Source: Pomphorhynchus laevis (Eukaryota > Acanthocephala > Palaeacanthocephala > Echinorhynchida > Pomphorhynchidae). Taken from it: a stretch of 64,000 nucleotides of DNA. Of the stretch, positions 43,519 to 55,245 are shown piece after piece. The position numbers and the translations under genes are program-made. Location of the stretch: assembly GCA_012934845.2 (NCBI GenBank), contig WNNJ02000417.1, forward strand, positions 1-64,000, read 5' to 3'. The notes beneath the pieces were generated by a model. It worked only from the letters and a program-made list of their open reading frames with translations. It searched no databases and had not been told where the DNA came from. Within the stretch, counting starts at the first letter, position 1. Each line of letters starts with the position of its first letter.

Positions 43519-43734
43519 AAAATAATAAGTATTTTAGTCGGATATTTTCTCAGAAAATCGAATCTGATTGTTGGCAGTAGCATAAACATGGATACTGAAT
43601 CTCAATTCATACGAGCAGGGGATTTTTACGACGAGGCAAATCAAATCATTCAAACAAATCATGTTAATTTACCGATAAAGTATTTTATTCACATAAAATA
43701 CTTGAAGCACATAATGAATAGAAGAAGGGTATAA

Positions 43735-45130
43735 AAATTGAATTATTGAACCACTTTCTGTCTATATGAATAAACTACTTAAAGTAATTAAAACACACTT
43801 TCAGAAATATTGTAAGGTAATCTAAAGTAATACTGGTATAAAACACTATTTCAGTATTAATTCTACAAAAGAATTTTTAGAACAGACAAAGGGAATAAAT
43901 TTTCAAAATATAAATACATACGATTTTAGTACGCTTTATACAAATCTAGATTTAGTAGATATTAAAGAAGCGTTAGTAAAATTAATTAATCTTATATTCG
44001 GAAAAAGATATACATATATATGTTATAATAATTATAACGCCTATCTAACAAAAATTAAGCCATCAAATAAATATAAATATATGGATAACATTGAATTAAT
44101 AGAATCCTTAAATATATTGATAAATCAAAATTATTTAAAAGAAGGGACATCTATATTTAGACAAGTAAAAGGTGTTCCAATGGAAGGTAATAGTAGCCCA
44201 ATTATAGCTGACTTGTTTTTAAACTTTATGGAATATGAATTTGTTCATTACTGTGTAAAAACTAAATCTAAACAATATAAATATATGAAATACATGTTTC
44301 GATACATTGATGATATATGTGTATTTAATTCTAATAATTTTTATTCAATTAGTGAACAAATTTATCCAGAAAGCCTTATTCTTAACAAAACCAATATTAA
44401 TGATAAAGAAGATGTATATCTAGATATGAACATTAAATTAACATTAACTAAAACTACTGTTAATTTATATCGTAAAGATGACATATTTAAATTTACAAGA
44501 AACATATTTTTGCATGAGCATTCATGCATACCATATAATATAAAATATAATACATTATAATAATGAAATTTTAAGAATTGCAACAATATGTAATGATATG
44601 GGCTTTCTTCAAAATCATTTAAATAATTTAACAGATACATATTTTAAACTAGGTTACTATAAAAATAACATCAAGCAGAAAATAGTAAAATATATAAATC
44701 AACACAATAATATAAAGAATAAATTTTCAAAATATTAATACATACGATTTTAGTACGCTTTATACAAATCTAGAATTAGTAGATATTAAAGAAGCGTTAG
44801 TAAAATTAATTAATCTTATATTCGGAAAAAGATATACATATATATGTTATAATAACTAGAACGTCTGTTTAACAAAAATTAAACCATCAAATAAATATAA
44901 ATATATGGATAAAATTGAATTAATAGAATCTTTAAATATTTTGATAAATCAAAATTATTTAAAAGTAGGGACATCTATATTTAGACAAATAAAAAGTGTT
45001 CCAATGGGAGATAAACATCTAATATAACCTAGGTTCCTATGTAGTGCTTTTAACTACTTTCTGTCTATATGAATAAAATACTTAATAATTAAAACTCACT
45101 TTTAAGTGAGTAAGGTAATCAAAATCATAC
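43735..45130 (+). mobile_element. rearranged Naiad RT copies, plus strand
   Basis: The first copy (43760-44730) runs from PLSVYMNKLLKVIK through YDFSTLYTNL, QVKGVPMEGNSSPIIADLF, RYIDDICVFNS and SCIPYNIKYNTL. It then jumps at about 44730 from the C-terminus back to the FQN.NTYDFSTLYTN segment, starting a second copy to about 45010, followed by short out-of-order RT scraps to 45130. The catalytic DD is intact in the first copy, but the frame is broken near its end. It lies in the Spen-like intron between exons at 45685 and 42611. Confidence 0.8.
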
Positions 45131-45174
45131 TCTTTTGATAGCAGAAGGATTTTATTTAAATATTAAATTAATAT

Positions 45175-45265
45175 TGTTGAAAGAAGAAAAGGCATCCGCC
45201 GACAGAACATTGCTGTTAAAACCAATATTTCTGTTTCCAAGCGAAACCATTTTTAAGGTAATTGT
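45175..45265 (-). mobile_element. canonical PLE 3' tail
   Basis: AAAGGCATCCGCCGACAGAA then TTTCTGTTTCCAAGCGAAAC is the reverse of the tail found after the PLE at 54.3 kb and at 48.2 and 48.6 kb. It keeps the GGTTTC/GAAAC-type stem in degraded form. Confidence 0.65.
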
Positions 45266-45684
45266 ATGTCAACTATTTCTCAAACTTTTTAAAAAAGTTT
45301 GAGAAACGTTTTTTAAAATCTTTTTTTTTAACTTTTTTTACACAAAAGGAATAAATTTTCAAATTATATTAAATGCACATCTAAATAAACATCTTAATTT
45401 ATTAAAAGAAGGATCAAAAGTAAAATAAAAAAATTTTGAAAGTAAACAAATTTCGCTACTATATTTTTCAGATATTGAAAAACAAATTCTGGCTTTTAAT
45501 TGTTCCTAAACAGATCAGGATTGATGTATTTCAACTATTTTTATAAAAACATTAAATGAACATTAAATTCAGAAACAATTGTAAAATAATAAAAATAAAT
45601 GTTGACTATTTTATAGACAAGCTCAGCAACTTCGTAAAGTACAGCAAAAACGTTCTTCTTTAATAATTATAAAAAAGTATTAAC

Positions 45685-45776
45685 CTTCTTTATTGTACAT
45701 CTCGAATGGCAAATTAGAGTCCCATATGCAGATTTGACCGTTCAATTCTTTATGAACATTTATGGCATCTTCGCTC
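45685..45776 (-). CDS. Spen-like gene, second half of RRM2
   Basis: With the acceptor TTTGCTAAG the exon begins by completing the AA/G Lys codon left at 62848: KFDK/SEDAINVHKELNGQI then CIWDSNLPFEMYNKE. This is the RRM helix-2 and strand-4 segment (EDAxxxHKELNG). The donor GTTAAT leaves one base that pairs with TG at 42611 to give Val. An alternative acceptor upstream (TTTATAG) keeps phase but adds seven residues. The intron before it is about 17 kb. Confidence 0.75.
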
Positions 45777-45879
45777 CTTAGCAAAAACAAATAAGTTCTA
45801 TAAACGATAAAAGAAATAAAAAAGAAAATATGAAATAAAAAAATAAATATTAAGCAATTATAATAGAAAAGATACAATT

Positions 45880-47830
45880 AATAAAGAAATGTATTTAATC
45901 CCAGATGGTCCCATCTTTGATACAACACATATTTATCGCAAAATTAGTTTTATAAAAACATTTTGTAGTCAATCGTTTGTAATAATTAACAAACTCGTTC
46001 ATCGGTCGAACCCTGTATAATCGAAAATTAAATATAGTCAGTTTTTGGATTATATTGATATATGCTAGCAAGCATGTAATTGAATACTGTTAAAAACATC
46101 AACAATTTTAAAATAAATTTCATTAATAATTCATAGATAGATTTATTTAAATAAATAATAAAAAAGCAACATGACTGCATATTGCACAATGGTAATTGTG
46201 CTTAAGCGGTAGCTATTTGCAAAATTTTATTTATTTTGCTTATAAAAAAACGTCTTAAAACGCGAAAGATAAATAATAAATTTCTTCTTTTGATATTGAT
46301 TGAAGCAAATAAAAATTGTTTGTTTCAAAAAATATTATTTAGATAGATTTTGCTATAATCAATAAGAAATCAAAAACAGTTTATTTGTTTACTCCATCTA
46401 TTTAGCGAATACTAGCCACACGTTTTCCAATCAAAAACAGTTATAATAATAACTGTCGTTATTTATAATACTCCATCTATTTAGCGAATACTAGCCACAC
46501 GTTTTCCATTGTATATCCCTTTAGTTAACCATTTATTCTGGAATAAAATGGCAAACTTTGTGACTTCATGTTAATGATAACAGGAGCTATGGAAAATTTT
46601 GTAAAAATATTTTGAAATCAGGCAATGAAAACTTTCTTCAATCTTATAGATTTACTAAATTTAGACAATTGAAAAAAAAATTCATCACCGATTATATATC
46701 GTAGACTTATAATATCTAACACATTTACTTTAAATTTAAATATATAACATATTTCATGACTAATCGCAATATTATCAGGTTTGGAGCTATGTTGATTATT
46801 TTCACAACACATTTATGTATTAAATATGTTCTTTATGTTAGTAACAAATATGTACTATCTTTAATCTTAAAATATAATTACTTTCATATATAAATCAACT
46901 TAAAACTGTATCTTAATAATTTCAAAATAATAAAATACAAATTGCAACTTATTCAAACATTTTAATATTTGATCATGTCCATCTAGTTTATTTTATTGTT
47001 TAACACTTAACAATTAAAATATTGAAATATTTAATAATATTTAATTATTAAAAAATAGTAAAGTGATTCATTTAGTTGATCTAATAAAAATTTATTTTTT
47101 TAAATAAAAATCCAAATAAAAATATAAAGAAAAATAAAATTTTTTATTTTGTTTTTCCAAAGATAAACCAAAATAATACAATCGATAAAATTTTAGTATT
47201 GAATTGAACGAAAATGGTAAAATCACAGTTAAGACATTGTCTTAACTGTAAATTGATCATAGTTGATTTGTTCATATGCAATTCCAAATGACTATGCTTT
47301 CGAAGACAATATTAAGATATTAAAATTAAACAATTAAAAATGCTATTTTGAATCGGCACGATTCAATTATCTCAAATAATTTTACCAAGAACATGATTAA
47401 AAAATTATAATTGTTTTTAATCCAAATTATTTAATGTAAATGATAAAATTTATGTAAAAAAAAGTTTTATGATAAATCAATTAAATAATTATTATTTATA
47501 ACTCATATATTTTTAATAATAAAAAATAATTAAAAAGAATTATTGAGAATAAAAAGGTTAAAAATTAAATATCAAAATTTAAAGAAATTAATTGATCCGA
47601 AAAATACTCAAGTCAAAACTTTTAAAAAATACTCATCAAAAGAGTACTAAAATACTCTTACAAAATAGATGGCGTGGAGTGGAAATAGTTTTACTCAACA
47701 AATTCACAATATTTGGATAGATCCTGTTTATATTTTCAGGAAGATAAAAGAATTTAAATGAAAGAAAATAAAAAAATAAAAAATATTTTGGTCATATGGT
47801 CATTAATGTAACAACACAAAAGTAAATAAG
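45880..47830. other. AT-rich intron segment with a 40-bp direct repeat
   Basis: No element or exon recognised. A 40-bp unit (TACTCCATCTATTTAGCGAA..) occurs at 46391-46430 and 46470-46509, with a short palindrome between. A perfect 12-bp hairpin ACAGTTAAGACA/TGTCTTAACTGT lies at 47225-47249. The frame at 47838-48134 (minus) is unassigned. Confidence 0.55.
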
Positions 47831-48094
47831 CAGTTTATTAATCTTTATACGATCTAGCAATCGACCCATATTTGTGTCTAATTTTCATTGTTCGAAAAAA
47901 TGTCCAGAGATCAAGTTCTTTCATGCTGTCATGCTCGTCAGTTTTACGTAATTTGTTTAACATCGAATTAACGAATCTATTTACGAATTCTATAAATGAA
48001 TCTGTTTTCGACTGAATTCGAACACTTCGATTTGCATAGATATTTGCATTAAATTTATAAATATGTTTATTTATAAATATATTAAGAAAAACAT

Positions 48095-48290
48095 CTGGAC
48101 AAAAAAGCCAACCATGAACGGCAACGATGGTCATACTTTGCTCACTTAGAATACCCTGTACTTAATGTGCTTTATTTTTACTTTGTAGATTACCTTATAA
48201 ATGGTTTCGCATGGAAACCGAAATATTGGTTTTAACAACAATGTTCCGTCGGCGGATGCCTTTTCTTCTTTCAACAATATTATAAAAAAA
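48095..48290 (+). mobile_element. canonical PLE 3' end
   Basis: AAAAAGCCAACCATGAACGG through ATGGTTTCGCATGGAAACCG then AAATATTGGTTTTAACAACA matches the sequence after the endonuclease of the PLE at 53.1-54.3 kb. The stem GGTTTC/GAAACC plus GAAA is present at 48203-48223. Confidence 0.7.
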
Positions 48291-48539
48291 ATCTGGACAA
48301 TCAACATTCTATTTTAGTAAAATAGAAAAAACTTTATTCAAATTTATGAACACAACTGCGTTCCTCATCAGGAATTGTATCAGTAGCTATTAAACTTTGT
48401 TTTTTTATACCATTTTAGCAAAACAGCAACATAGCGGTTAGTTCAAAAACAAAACGATGTTATTGATGTTATTGATATGTTTATAAATATGTTTATTTAT
48501 AAATATATTATGAAAATTTGAAAGAGTCGAGGATGTCGG

Positions 48540-48645
48540 TCCCAATTTTGTTAAAAGTAGAAAAGGCATCCGCCGACAAAACATTGTTGCTAAAACCAAT
48601 ATTTCGGTTTCCGAGCGAAACCATTTTCAAGGTTACCATACCTTG
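48540..48645 (-). mobile_element. canonical PLE 3' tail, inverted
   Basis: In minus sense it reads CTTGAAAATGGTTTCGCTCG then GAAACCGAAATATTGG (48630-48602), a hammerhead-like arrangement of stem and GAAA. It faces the plus-sense tail at 48.1-48.29 kb. Confidence 0.65.
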
Positions 48646-48858
48646 AAAATGTTTTTACCTTAGACTTCGTATATCTCTTCACAAATATTTCGATTGAGGA
48701 ATCAGTAACACAGGCAACTAAGTTCGTTTCCAGTCCATGGTCAGATCCAAATAATATTAATACTTTTAAAGAGATTTAAAAAAAGGATTTATTTTAACGT
48801 GGTAAATGCGTGCCAAGCGCACGCTTACATGACCACACAAAAAAAACAAGACTGTGAA

Positions 48859-51778
48859 TCAGGTGTCGAGAAGGTGTGAACGGAGGAGGTGTTTGAATGT
48901 GATAAAGGAGGGGGCGCGGCGGACGTCGAGAGGGAGTTGATTCCAGGCGAGTGAGGCGGCGACGAGGAAGGATCGGAGACCGTAGTTGTTGGAGTAATTA
49001 GGAACGTGGAGTAAGAGGGTATGACAGGAACGAAGCGATAGCGAGGTGGGGCGAGTATCGTCTAAGAAAGGAAGGTTGATGAACGATGGGGAGCCGACAG
49101 CGATGAGACGAAAAGTAACGAGAAGAAGGCGGAGTTTGATGCGGATGTGGATGGTGGGCCAGGAGAGTTGGGCAAAATATGTGGATGTGTGGTCGAAGCG
49201 ACGGAGACGAAAGAGCACTCGAACGGCGGTGTTGATTATTCGTTGTAGGGGTAGGATGATGGATTTTGGAGAATTGGCGAAAAGGCTAAGGCAGTAATCG
49301 ATTTTAGGGAAAAGAAGCGATGAAAGAAGAGACATACAAGAACGGAAGTCGATAAGGGGGAGGATACGGCGGATGTTACGGAGAATTAAGTTAGATGAGC
49401 GGACCTTGTCACGGACGAAGGGTTTAAGGGAAAGGTGATCATCGAAATGGAAGCCTAAGAAAGTGAGATTGTGGACTATGGGGATGATCGATGAGGCAAA
49501 ATATACAGTGGGAGGAGATATGTTTGGTTTACGGGGAGGATCCACATTATTTTGGACTTTTCGGGGTTTAGAACGAGATGGAGATTGGAGAGACGTTTGT
49601 AGATAGAAGAAAGACAGTTGGAGGCAGAAATGCCGATATCGTGTATGCGATGTGCGGGTGCATGAGCATAGATTAGAATGTCATCGGCGTATTGCATGAC
49701 CTTAAAGGAGTAAGGTTTGATAAACGGAGATAGATCGCCAAGCAGAAGAGAGAAAAGCAGGGGACCTAGGACTGAACCTTGTGGGACCCCGCAAAAAATA
49801 GGGATGGGAGGGGAGGATGATGAATTAGAACAGACGCGAAAGGAACGGTCGGATAGATATGAGGCGAACCAAGCTACGGAGGAGGAAGAAAAGCCGTAAT
49901 CATAACGAAGGCGAGAAAGGAGGACGGAGTGGTCGACAATGTCGAATGCGGAGGAGAGGTCGAGGGAGATGAGAACACTATATAGAGCCTTGTCTCGAGA
50001 AATGAGTAAGTCGTTGTACACTTTTATGCATGCGATTTCTGTCGAGTGATTAGAGCGGAAAGCGGATTGGAAAGGAGGGTACAGATTGGATGAGGAGAGA
50101 TAAGCGTTGATTTGTATTAAGATGAGGCGTTCTAAGAGCTTAGAAAGAGTAGGGAGTAGTGAAATAGGGCGATAGCTAGAAGGAAGGGAGGGGTCGAGCG
50201 ATTGTTTCTTAAGGAGGGGACGAACGATTGCGGATTTCCAGTGTGAAGGGAAGATACGACTGCGGATGGACGAGTTAAACAAGGTTGTGAGAAATGGGGA
50301 TATCGATGAGCATATAGATTTTAATATGTGAGTAGGCAGGGGATCGGCAGGTGAGGTTTTGTTGGGCAAGGACATGAGGACAGATGATACTTCTGTAGGT
50401 GAGACTGGGAGAAGATGAAAGAGTTCCGGAAGGATGAGATTAGACTGGGCAGAGTGGGATAGGATGGAGACCGGGATGTGAGAGAGCAACGTGGATACTT
50501 TAGTCTGGAGAAATGACGAATAATCATTGGCATTGATGTTGCACGGCGAAGAGGAGCGAGCAAGGATTGAGTTAAAAGTATGCTAGAGAGTATTAGAGTT
50601 GAATGAAGTGATGATTTTATGCTGCCAGAAGGAGTTGCATTTGGTACGTAGTAGGTTGAGATGAGACCGGCGAAGAGCAAGATAGGAATCACGGAAAGAC
50701 GGTGTGATCGAGCGGAAATCACATCTGAGAGCGGTGATATAATCGAAAAGCATGGCGGAGTCGACGCTTTGATAGTAGGCATTGGATGTCAAACCATGGG
50801 GCACGGTGCAAGCGACGGTGTGGGTGAGACTTGAAGGGTAAGAGAATATCAAGAGTGAATGTGAACTCAGAGTCGAAAAGAAAGGCGAGATCGTGAGGAG
50901 ATGAATATGTTATTGTGGGTAATGATAGAGATGATTTGAGTAAGGCAGAGCGGAGAAGGGAGAGGTCAAGATTTCTCCAAGGGCGACGTAGAATTGTAGG
51001 TGTGTGAGGAGGGGTGTGGTTTTTAGTGAGATCAAGGGTGATAAGAAAGTGATCGGATAGACCAGGATCAGAGATGGACAGTGAGGTGTAGGCAGCAAAA
51101 TGATCGGGGACAGCGATGATGTCGAGTGCCCCACCAAGTATATGTGTGGGGGCAGTGGAGATTAGTTTGTAATTGTAGTTGGATAGAATGTTGATGAAAC
51201 TGGATGGAATCCGTGGAAGAGGGGCGGTCTAGGCGGATATTGAAGTCGCCTAAAACGAGTAAATGGGATTGAGGACAAAGCACAATGAGAAAGGATGTCA
51301 CTGAGTTCGGTAAAAAAAGGGCAGTAGGAGCTGATGAACCAGGACGGTATATAATGGCGAGATCTAGAGTGATCGGGTTAGAAGAACGACAAGTGAGCAA
51401 TTCAAAAGAGCAAGGACTGAAAGGGGGATTGATTTTGCGAAGAGACGCGGGGTGACGCGCAAATGCGACGATGCCGCCATGATTAGAGAATTTAGAAGGG
51501 CATGAGCTGAGGGGGCGGGCGGATTCGACTAGTGAGCAACCGGCAGAGTGCAGACGGCGTATGGAAAGGTCGTCGGAATCTGAGTGTTAGGATTCGGTGA
51601 GGCAGAATAGATCGATGGATTGCTTGGTGAACAGGTTGAGGATAAGATCGGATTTATTGAGAATAGATCTAGTGTTGAGGAGACTGAGGCGGAAACCGTG
51701 TGCTGTGGCGAAAGAGTCTAGTGGAGAAGGCACATAGGAGAGATGGAGCGCCATCCAATTTTTGACGGGTGTGGACAA
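48859..51778 (-). pseudogene. L2-like LINE ORF2 (APE endonuclease, RT)
   Basis: The endonuclease start is FRLSLLNTRSILNKSDLILN then SIDLFCLTES (51778-51587). Its middle reads ITLDLAIIYRPGSSAPTALF, VLGDFNIRLDRPSS (51400-51068) and ends by 50.6 kb. RT 50489-49476: SYRPISLLPTLSKLLERLIL, ISLDLSSAFDIVDHSVLLSR, CGVPQGSVLGPLLFSLLLGD, MQYADDILIYAHAPAH with the catalytic DD. The C-terminus 49545-48859 includes FLGFHFDDHLSLKPFVRDKV and YFAQLSWPTIHIRIKLRLLL. Catalytic residues of both domains are largely present, but the frame is broken several times. This wording (LDLSxAFDxVDHxxLLxRL) is typical of the L2 clade. Confidence 0.8.
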
Positions 51779-52970
51779 CTTGAAAATTTCCGTCTATGTT
51801 TCGGATGGAGAGTGATGTTTCGCCGTTTTCCTCGCGACGGCGTTTTATGATGCGAGCTGAAGAGATTTGAGCGATTTCAGAAAGGGCGCGATCGGGGAAA
51901 ATTCGAGTGGTTGAAGATGACATGAGTTTGAATCGTTGAGAGAGGACAGAAGACGCGTGAGAGCAATGCTTGAAAACAATTTTTAGGAGAGGGGGCTGGG
52001 AAGGATTAGATTGAGAAGATTTGTTTAGACGGATGAATGCGACAGGAGAAATGTCCTTGAAAAAGGATGGTTTATCCGCAGGGACAATAGACGAGAGGAT
52101 GGATCTGAAGGCGGAAACATCGTAGTCTAGACGTACTTGTGGAGATAAGGAGTTAGAAGGCGTGATATTAGTGACAATGACGCAACGATCGCGAGAAGCA
52201 AAGCGCTTTCGTAAAGGAGGACGACTGACGTGAGTAGGTGAGATCACGATAGTAGAGCAGGCAGTTGATGATTTGAAGGGATTTGGTTTGATGACGGTAG
52301 ACATAGAGGATAATGATAATAAAGAGGGTGGCAAGCGATGTGAGGAAAGGTTATGAGTGGAAGGATAGTGGAGATTGGTGGAGGTGATTTTGATTGATGG
52401 ATGCAAGGTATTGAGAGACGAGATGGGAAGGACGGGACGTGGGGTGTCGGGGAGTGAAAATACATTAGTTGTAACAATTTGCGGCTCCGTCACTGTCTCG
52501 GTAGATTTATCATAAACTTGGCAAAATCCATCTTGCTGCGATACAATTTGCGGCTCCTTCACTATCTCAGTAGATTTGTCAGAAATTTGAGAAATTCGAT
52601 CATGCTGCGATGCCATTTCTAATTGCTCTAATCGTTTTATTAACAAGTTGATTTGTATCGCCGCACAGATTAAACAGTAGAACGGTCGCCCGCTACAAGT
52701 TTCCTGACCCAAAGCACAATTATGTGTTACTGATGTCCAGATTTGACAGCCGCTAGCGGAGCATTTAACTTGTAAGTTCTCGAGCTTGCCGGTTTTATCG
52801 GTATCAACAGAGATTGCTCGGTTGGCTTTTGGTACATTTTTCTTCTTGGCTCCCATTAACTGTAGGTTGCAATAGTTTACGATTTTTAAATAATTGTAAG
52901 TAGTTCGCGTTAGTTGTAAGTAGCGAGCGGATGTCGTCGATGGTTGTCGATGGTTGCCGATAATTGTCAA
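51669..52970 (-). CDS. L2-like LINE ORF1 (zinc finger, RRM-like domain)
   Basis: A 433-codon frame. After a short leader, GAKKKNVPKANRAISVDTDK precedes the finger VKCSASGCQIWTSVTHNC..FYCLICAAI, then a coiled-coil (NLLIKRLEQLEMASQHDRIS). A ~16-residue phrase (KSTEIVKEPQIVSQQDGF / KSTETVTEPQIV) is repeated. A long Ser/Pro-rich middle follows, then the RRM-like segment LLKIVFKHCSHASSVLSQRF..ARIIKRRREENGETSLSIRN. The last ~35 codons overlap the start of ORF2 in another frame, so ORF1 probably ends near 51780. Confidence 0.72.
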   Translation of the reverse strand: MTIIGNHRQPSTTSARYLQLTRTTYNYLKIVNYCNLQLMGAKKKNVPKANRAISVDTDKTGKLENLQVKCSASGCQIWTSVTHNCALGQETCSGRPFYCLICAAIQINLLIKRLEQLEMASQHDRISQISDKSTEIVKEPQIVSQQDGFCQVYDKSTETVTEPQIVTTNVFSLPDTPRPVLPISSLNTLHPSIKITSTNLHYPSTHNLSSHRLPPSLLSLSSMSTVIKPNPFKSSTACSTIVISPTHVSRPPLRKRFASRDRCVIVTNITPSNSLSPQVRLDYDVSAFRSILSSIVPADKPSFFKDISPVAFIRLNKSSQSNPSQPPLLKIVFKHCSHASSVLSQRFKLMSSSTTRIFPDRALSEIAQISSARIIKRRREENGETSLSIRNIDGNFQVVHTRQKLDGAPSLLCAFSTRLFRHSTRFPPQSPQH

Positions 52971-53119
52971 GCGGATGGTTGTCGATGGTTGTCGTTAGTT
53001 GTCGTCGAAGGTTATCGTTTGGTTGTCGTCGAAGATTGTAGTTTGATTGTTTTAAAATTGTAATTACTTTAGATTGTAAGTAACTTTAATCAACAATTTT
53101 TATTGTATTTACTTTAGAT

Positions 53120-54340
53120 CTCAAATGTATGCTTATTAGAAACCAAAACGTTTTTAAAGGCAGCTGTAGCGACAGATTTTAGCTTTAACGTGAAATTCTA
53201 TCAACAGATTTGGGGTGTGCCGTGGGTTCTCCATTGCCTCCCACATTGGCTGAACTCTTTTTGGGTAACCTAGAAATGTGAAGCTTAACAGCCTACCACA
53301 ACCAGCCGTTAACTTGGCTCAGGTATGTAGACGATATTTTCGTTGTGATAGAAGGCGGAATGACTGAAGCTTATGAAGTCATACAATACATGAATATGCA
53401 ACACCCCATAATCAAGTTCACAGCGCACTTCATGCATGAGAATTGCATCTTGTTTCTTGACGTGTTAGTAAAGTCGTCAGAGTCCAGATTTCTAACCTCA
53501 GTGTACACGAAACCTACTGAGACTAATCTCTATATTCGTTGCGATAGTTGTCACGAAATACATACTAAATTAGGTATTTTCGCCTCGTTTTGTTTCAGGG
53601 CTTTCAATGTTTGCAGTAACGTTACCATAAGAGAAGATGAGCTTCGAGGTTTAACTGACACAATTGTGCGTTTGGGTTGTCCCTGGTGTTTTCTAGCGCA
53701 TACTGTAGACAAAGTTAGCGGTAAGTGGCAAGCCAGAGAGTACTGAGAGAAGGTCCGCTCCCAGCTAAGTTTTTCATCACGTTACCAGAAAACGGAATAT
53801 CGACTAAGATATTTTTTAACAGAGTCAGGAAATTAGTTAGCGATCTTAATCTTCCTATCCGAATAATTCCCTGCAGCAAACCAATGACCACCATTAAATA
53901 TAGCGATCTCAAAATAAGATAAACTGCACTTGAGAATTCTACCTTGGTCGGGCTTATTTACGAATTAGCATGACGTGATTGTGATGTTGTTTACATTGGT
54001 GAAACCGGACGCGACCTAAACGTCAGAATACGGGAACATAGAGGAGCAATTCGCACAACGGCAAATTATCATGTTGCTGACCACGTAATTGCAACTGGAC
54101 ACTCTGTAAATTTTGAGTATTCATCAGTGCTCTCATTTAAACCCGCCACCAGGCTGCGAAAGATAAACGAAGCAATATTAATTAGACAAAAAAGCCAACA
54201 ATGAACGCCAACGATGATTATACTTTGCTCGCTTAGAATACTCTGTACTTATTGTGCTTTGTTTTTACTGTGTAGATTACCTGAAAATGGTTTCGCTTGG
54301 AAACCAAAATATTGGTTTTAAAAAAATTTTAGAGATGGAT
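53120..54340 (+). pseudogene. canonical Penelope-like element, RT and C-terminal GIY-YIG
   Basis: The plus strand runs KAAVATDFSFNVKFYQQIWG, VGSPLPPTLAELFLGNLEM, then LRYVDDIFVVIEGGMTEAYE (catalytic DD), KFTAHFMHENCILFLDVLVK and LTSVYTKPTETNLYIR. The linker (FITLPENGISTKIFFNRVRK) leads to the endonuclease DVVYIGETGRDLNVRIREHR, VADHVIATGHSVNFEYSS and KINEAILIRQ (53.98-54.2 kb). The 3' tail to 54340 has CTGAAAATGGTTTCGCTTGG and the GAAACC stem. The order RT then endonuclease marks it as canonical, unlike the Naiads. It is 5'-truncated, with a few breaks. Confidence 0.82.
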
Positions 54341-54454
54341 TTTAATAAACAATATGCTTTGTCTAAGAATAAGATACACCATATAATCAAATAGCCCCCT
54401 GTCAGATGCTGCTGGATTGCCCGTTGTAAGTTTACTCTGAGTTAACTAAACTAG

Positions 54455-54960
54455 AAACATATTTTTGCATGAGCATTTATGCATACCATATAATATAAAA
54501 TATAATACATTAAATAATGAAATTTTAAGAATTGCAACAATATGTAATGATATTGGCTTTCTTCAAAATCATTTAAATAATTTAATAGATACATATTTTA
54601 AACTAGGTTACTATAAAAATAACATCAAGCAGAAAATAGTAAAATATATAAATCAACACAATAATATAAAGAATAAATTTAAACTCTTAAGTGGCAAATT
54701 TTTATGGATGGATAATAAATAATATACTTTGCATTAGAATAAGATATTAGATAGTTATTTCAAAGGAAATACATCATTAGCATGTATTAGGCCTCGCTGG
54801 TATGTTGGGTAGAGGAGTTAGGGGCCAAAACCTGATAGCATAGCAGTTCCGCCTGATGACCTCTAATCCTTATTATGATACAACGTCTGTTATTTATTAG
54901 TCAATTCATAAAAATGACGTTTATTTTAAATTTCAATTTTTATTTTTTATTTTTAGACGT
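54455..54960 (+). mobile_element. Naiad RT C-terminus and 3' UTR, plus strand
   Basis: An 85-codon frame (54465-54722) ends LLSGKFLWMDNK. The 3' module follows with AGGCCTCGCTGGTATGTTGG and GAGTTAGGGGCCAAAACCTG. It begins about 110 bp after the canonical PLE tail. Bases 54960-55150 hold unassigned AT-rich sequence. Confidence 0.8.
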
Positions 54961-55154
54961 GATGATGATTGTTAAATGAATGAAGAATTTAAATTTGCAT
55001 AAAGTATTAAAATTTGTTATATTTATACTGTTGAACCTGCTTGTTAATGCAAATACGATAATGTTAATGTCAAGTTAGTGCAAATACGTAACGTGGGGTG
55101 CAATAGCGATTTGATAACACTCTCTTTGTATTTGAGTGGGCATATACTAGAAAA

Positions 55155-55245
55155 ATTCATACACTGACATAAGCGCTTTTCCTGGAAACCGAGCACTCAA
55201 ATGTATTGTCAATATTGTTGACAAGTACGTCAAGGAACGGTAATG
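55155..55245 (-). pseudogene. canonical PLE RT scrap
   Basis: In minus sense it reads FLDVLVNNIDNTFECSVSRK, matching the FDVLVNNNDNTFECSVYRK segment of the PLE fragment at 60.56-60.83 kb. Confidence 0.65.

Larger units (their letters stand above)
48785..53100 (-). mobile_element. near-full-length L2-like LINE
   Basis: In minus sense: 5' UTR with GGTTGTCG repeats (53100-52970), ORF1 (from 52970), ORF2 with APE endonuclease and RT (51778-48859), and a 3' UTR with hairpin GCGTGC/GCACGC (48808-48824) ending near 48785. It is the best-preserved LINE here, with moderate damage: ORF2 is split into about six frames. It is clearly richer in G+C than the host DNA around it, lies inside the 17 kb Spen-like intron in the same orientation as the gene, and gave rise to, or shares a source with, the pieces at 5.5-8.5, 28.3, 55.7 and 56.7-57.3 kb. 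Confidence 0.82.

Noticed and set aside
47838-48134. 98-codon minus-strand ORF as a transposase or host exon
   Set aside because: No motif, splice site or repeat relation could be established.
49046-49297. Arg-rich plus-strand ORF
   Set aside because: Antisense of the L2-like RT C-terminal region; its composition results from the Ser/Leu-rich sense frame.
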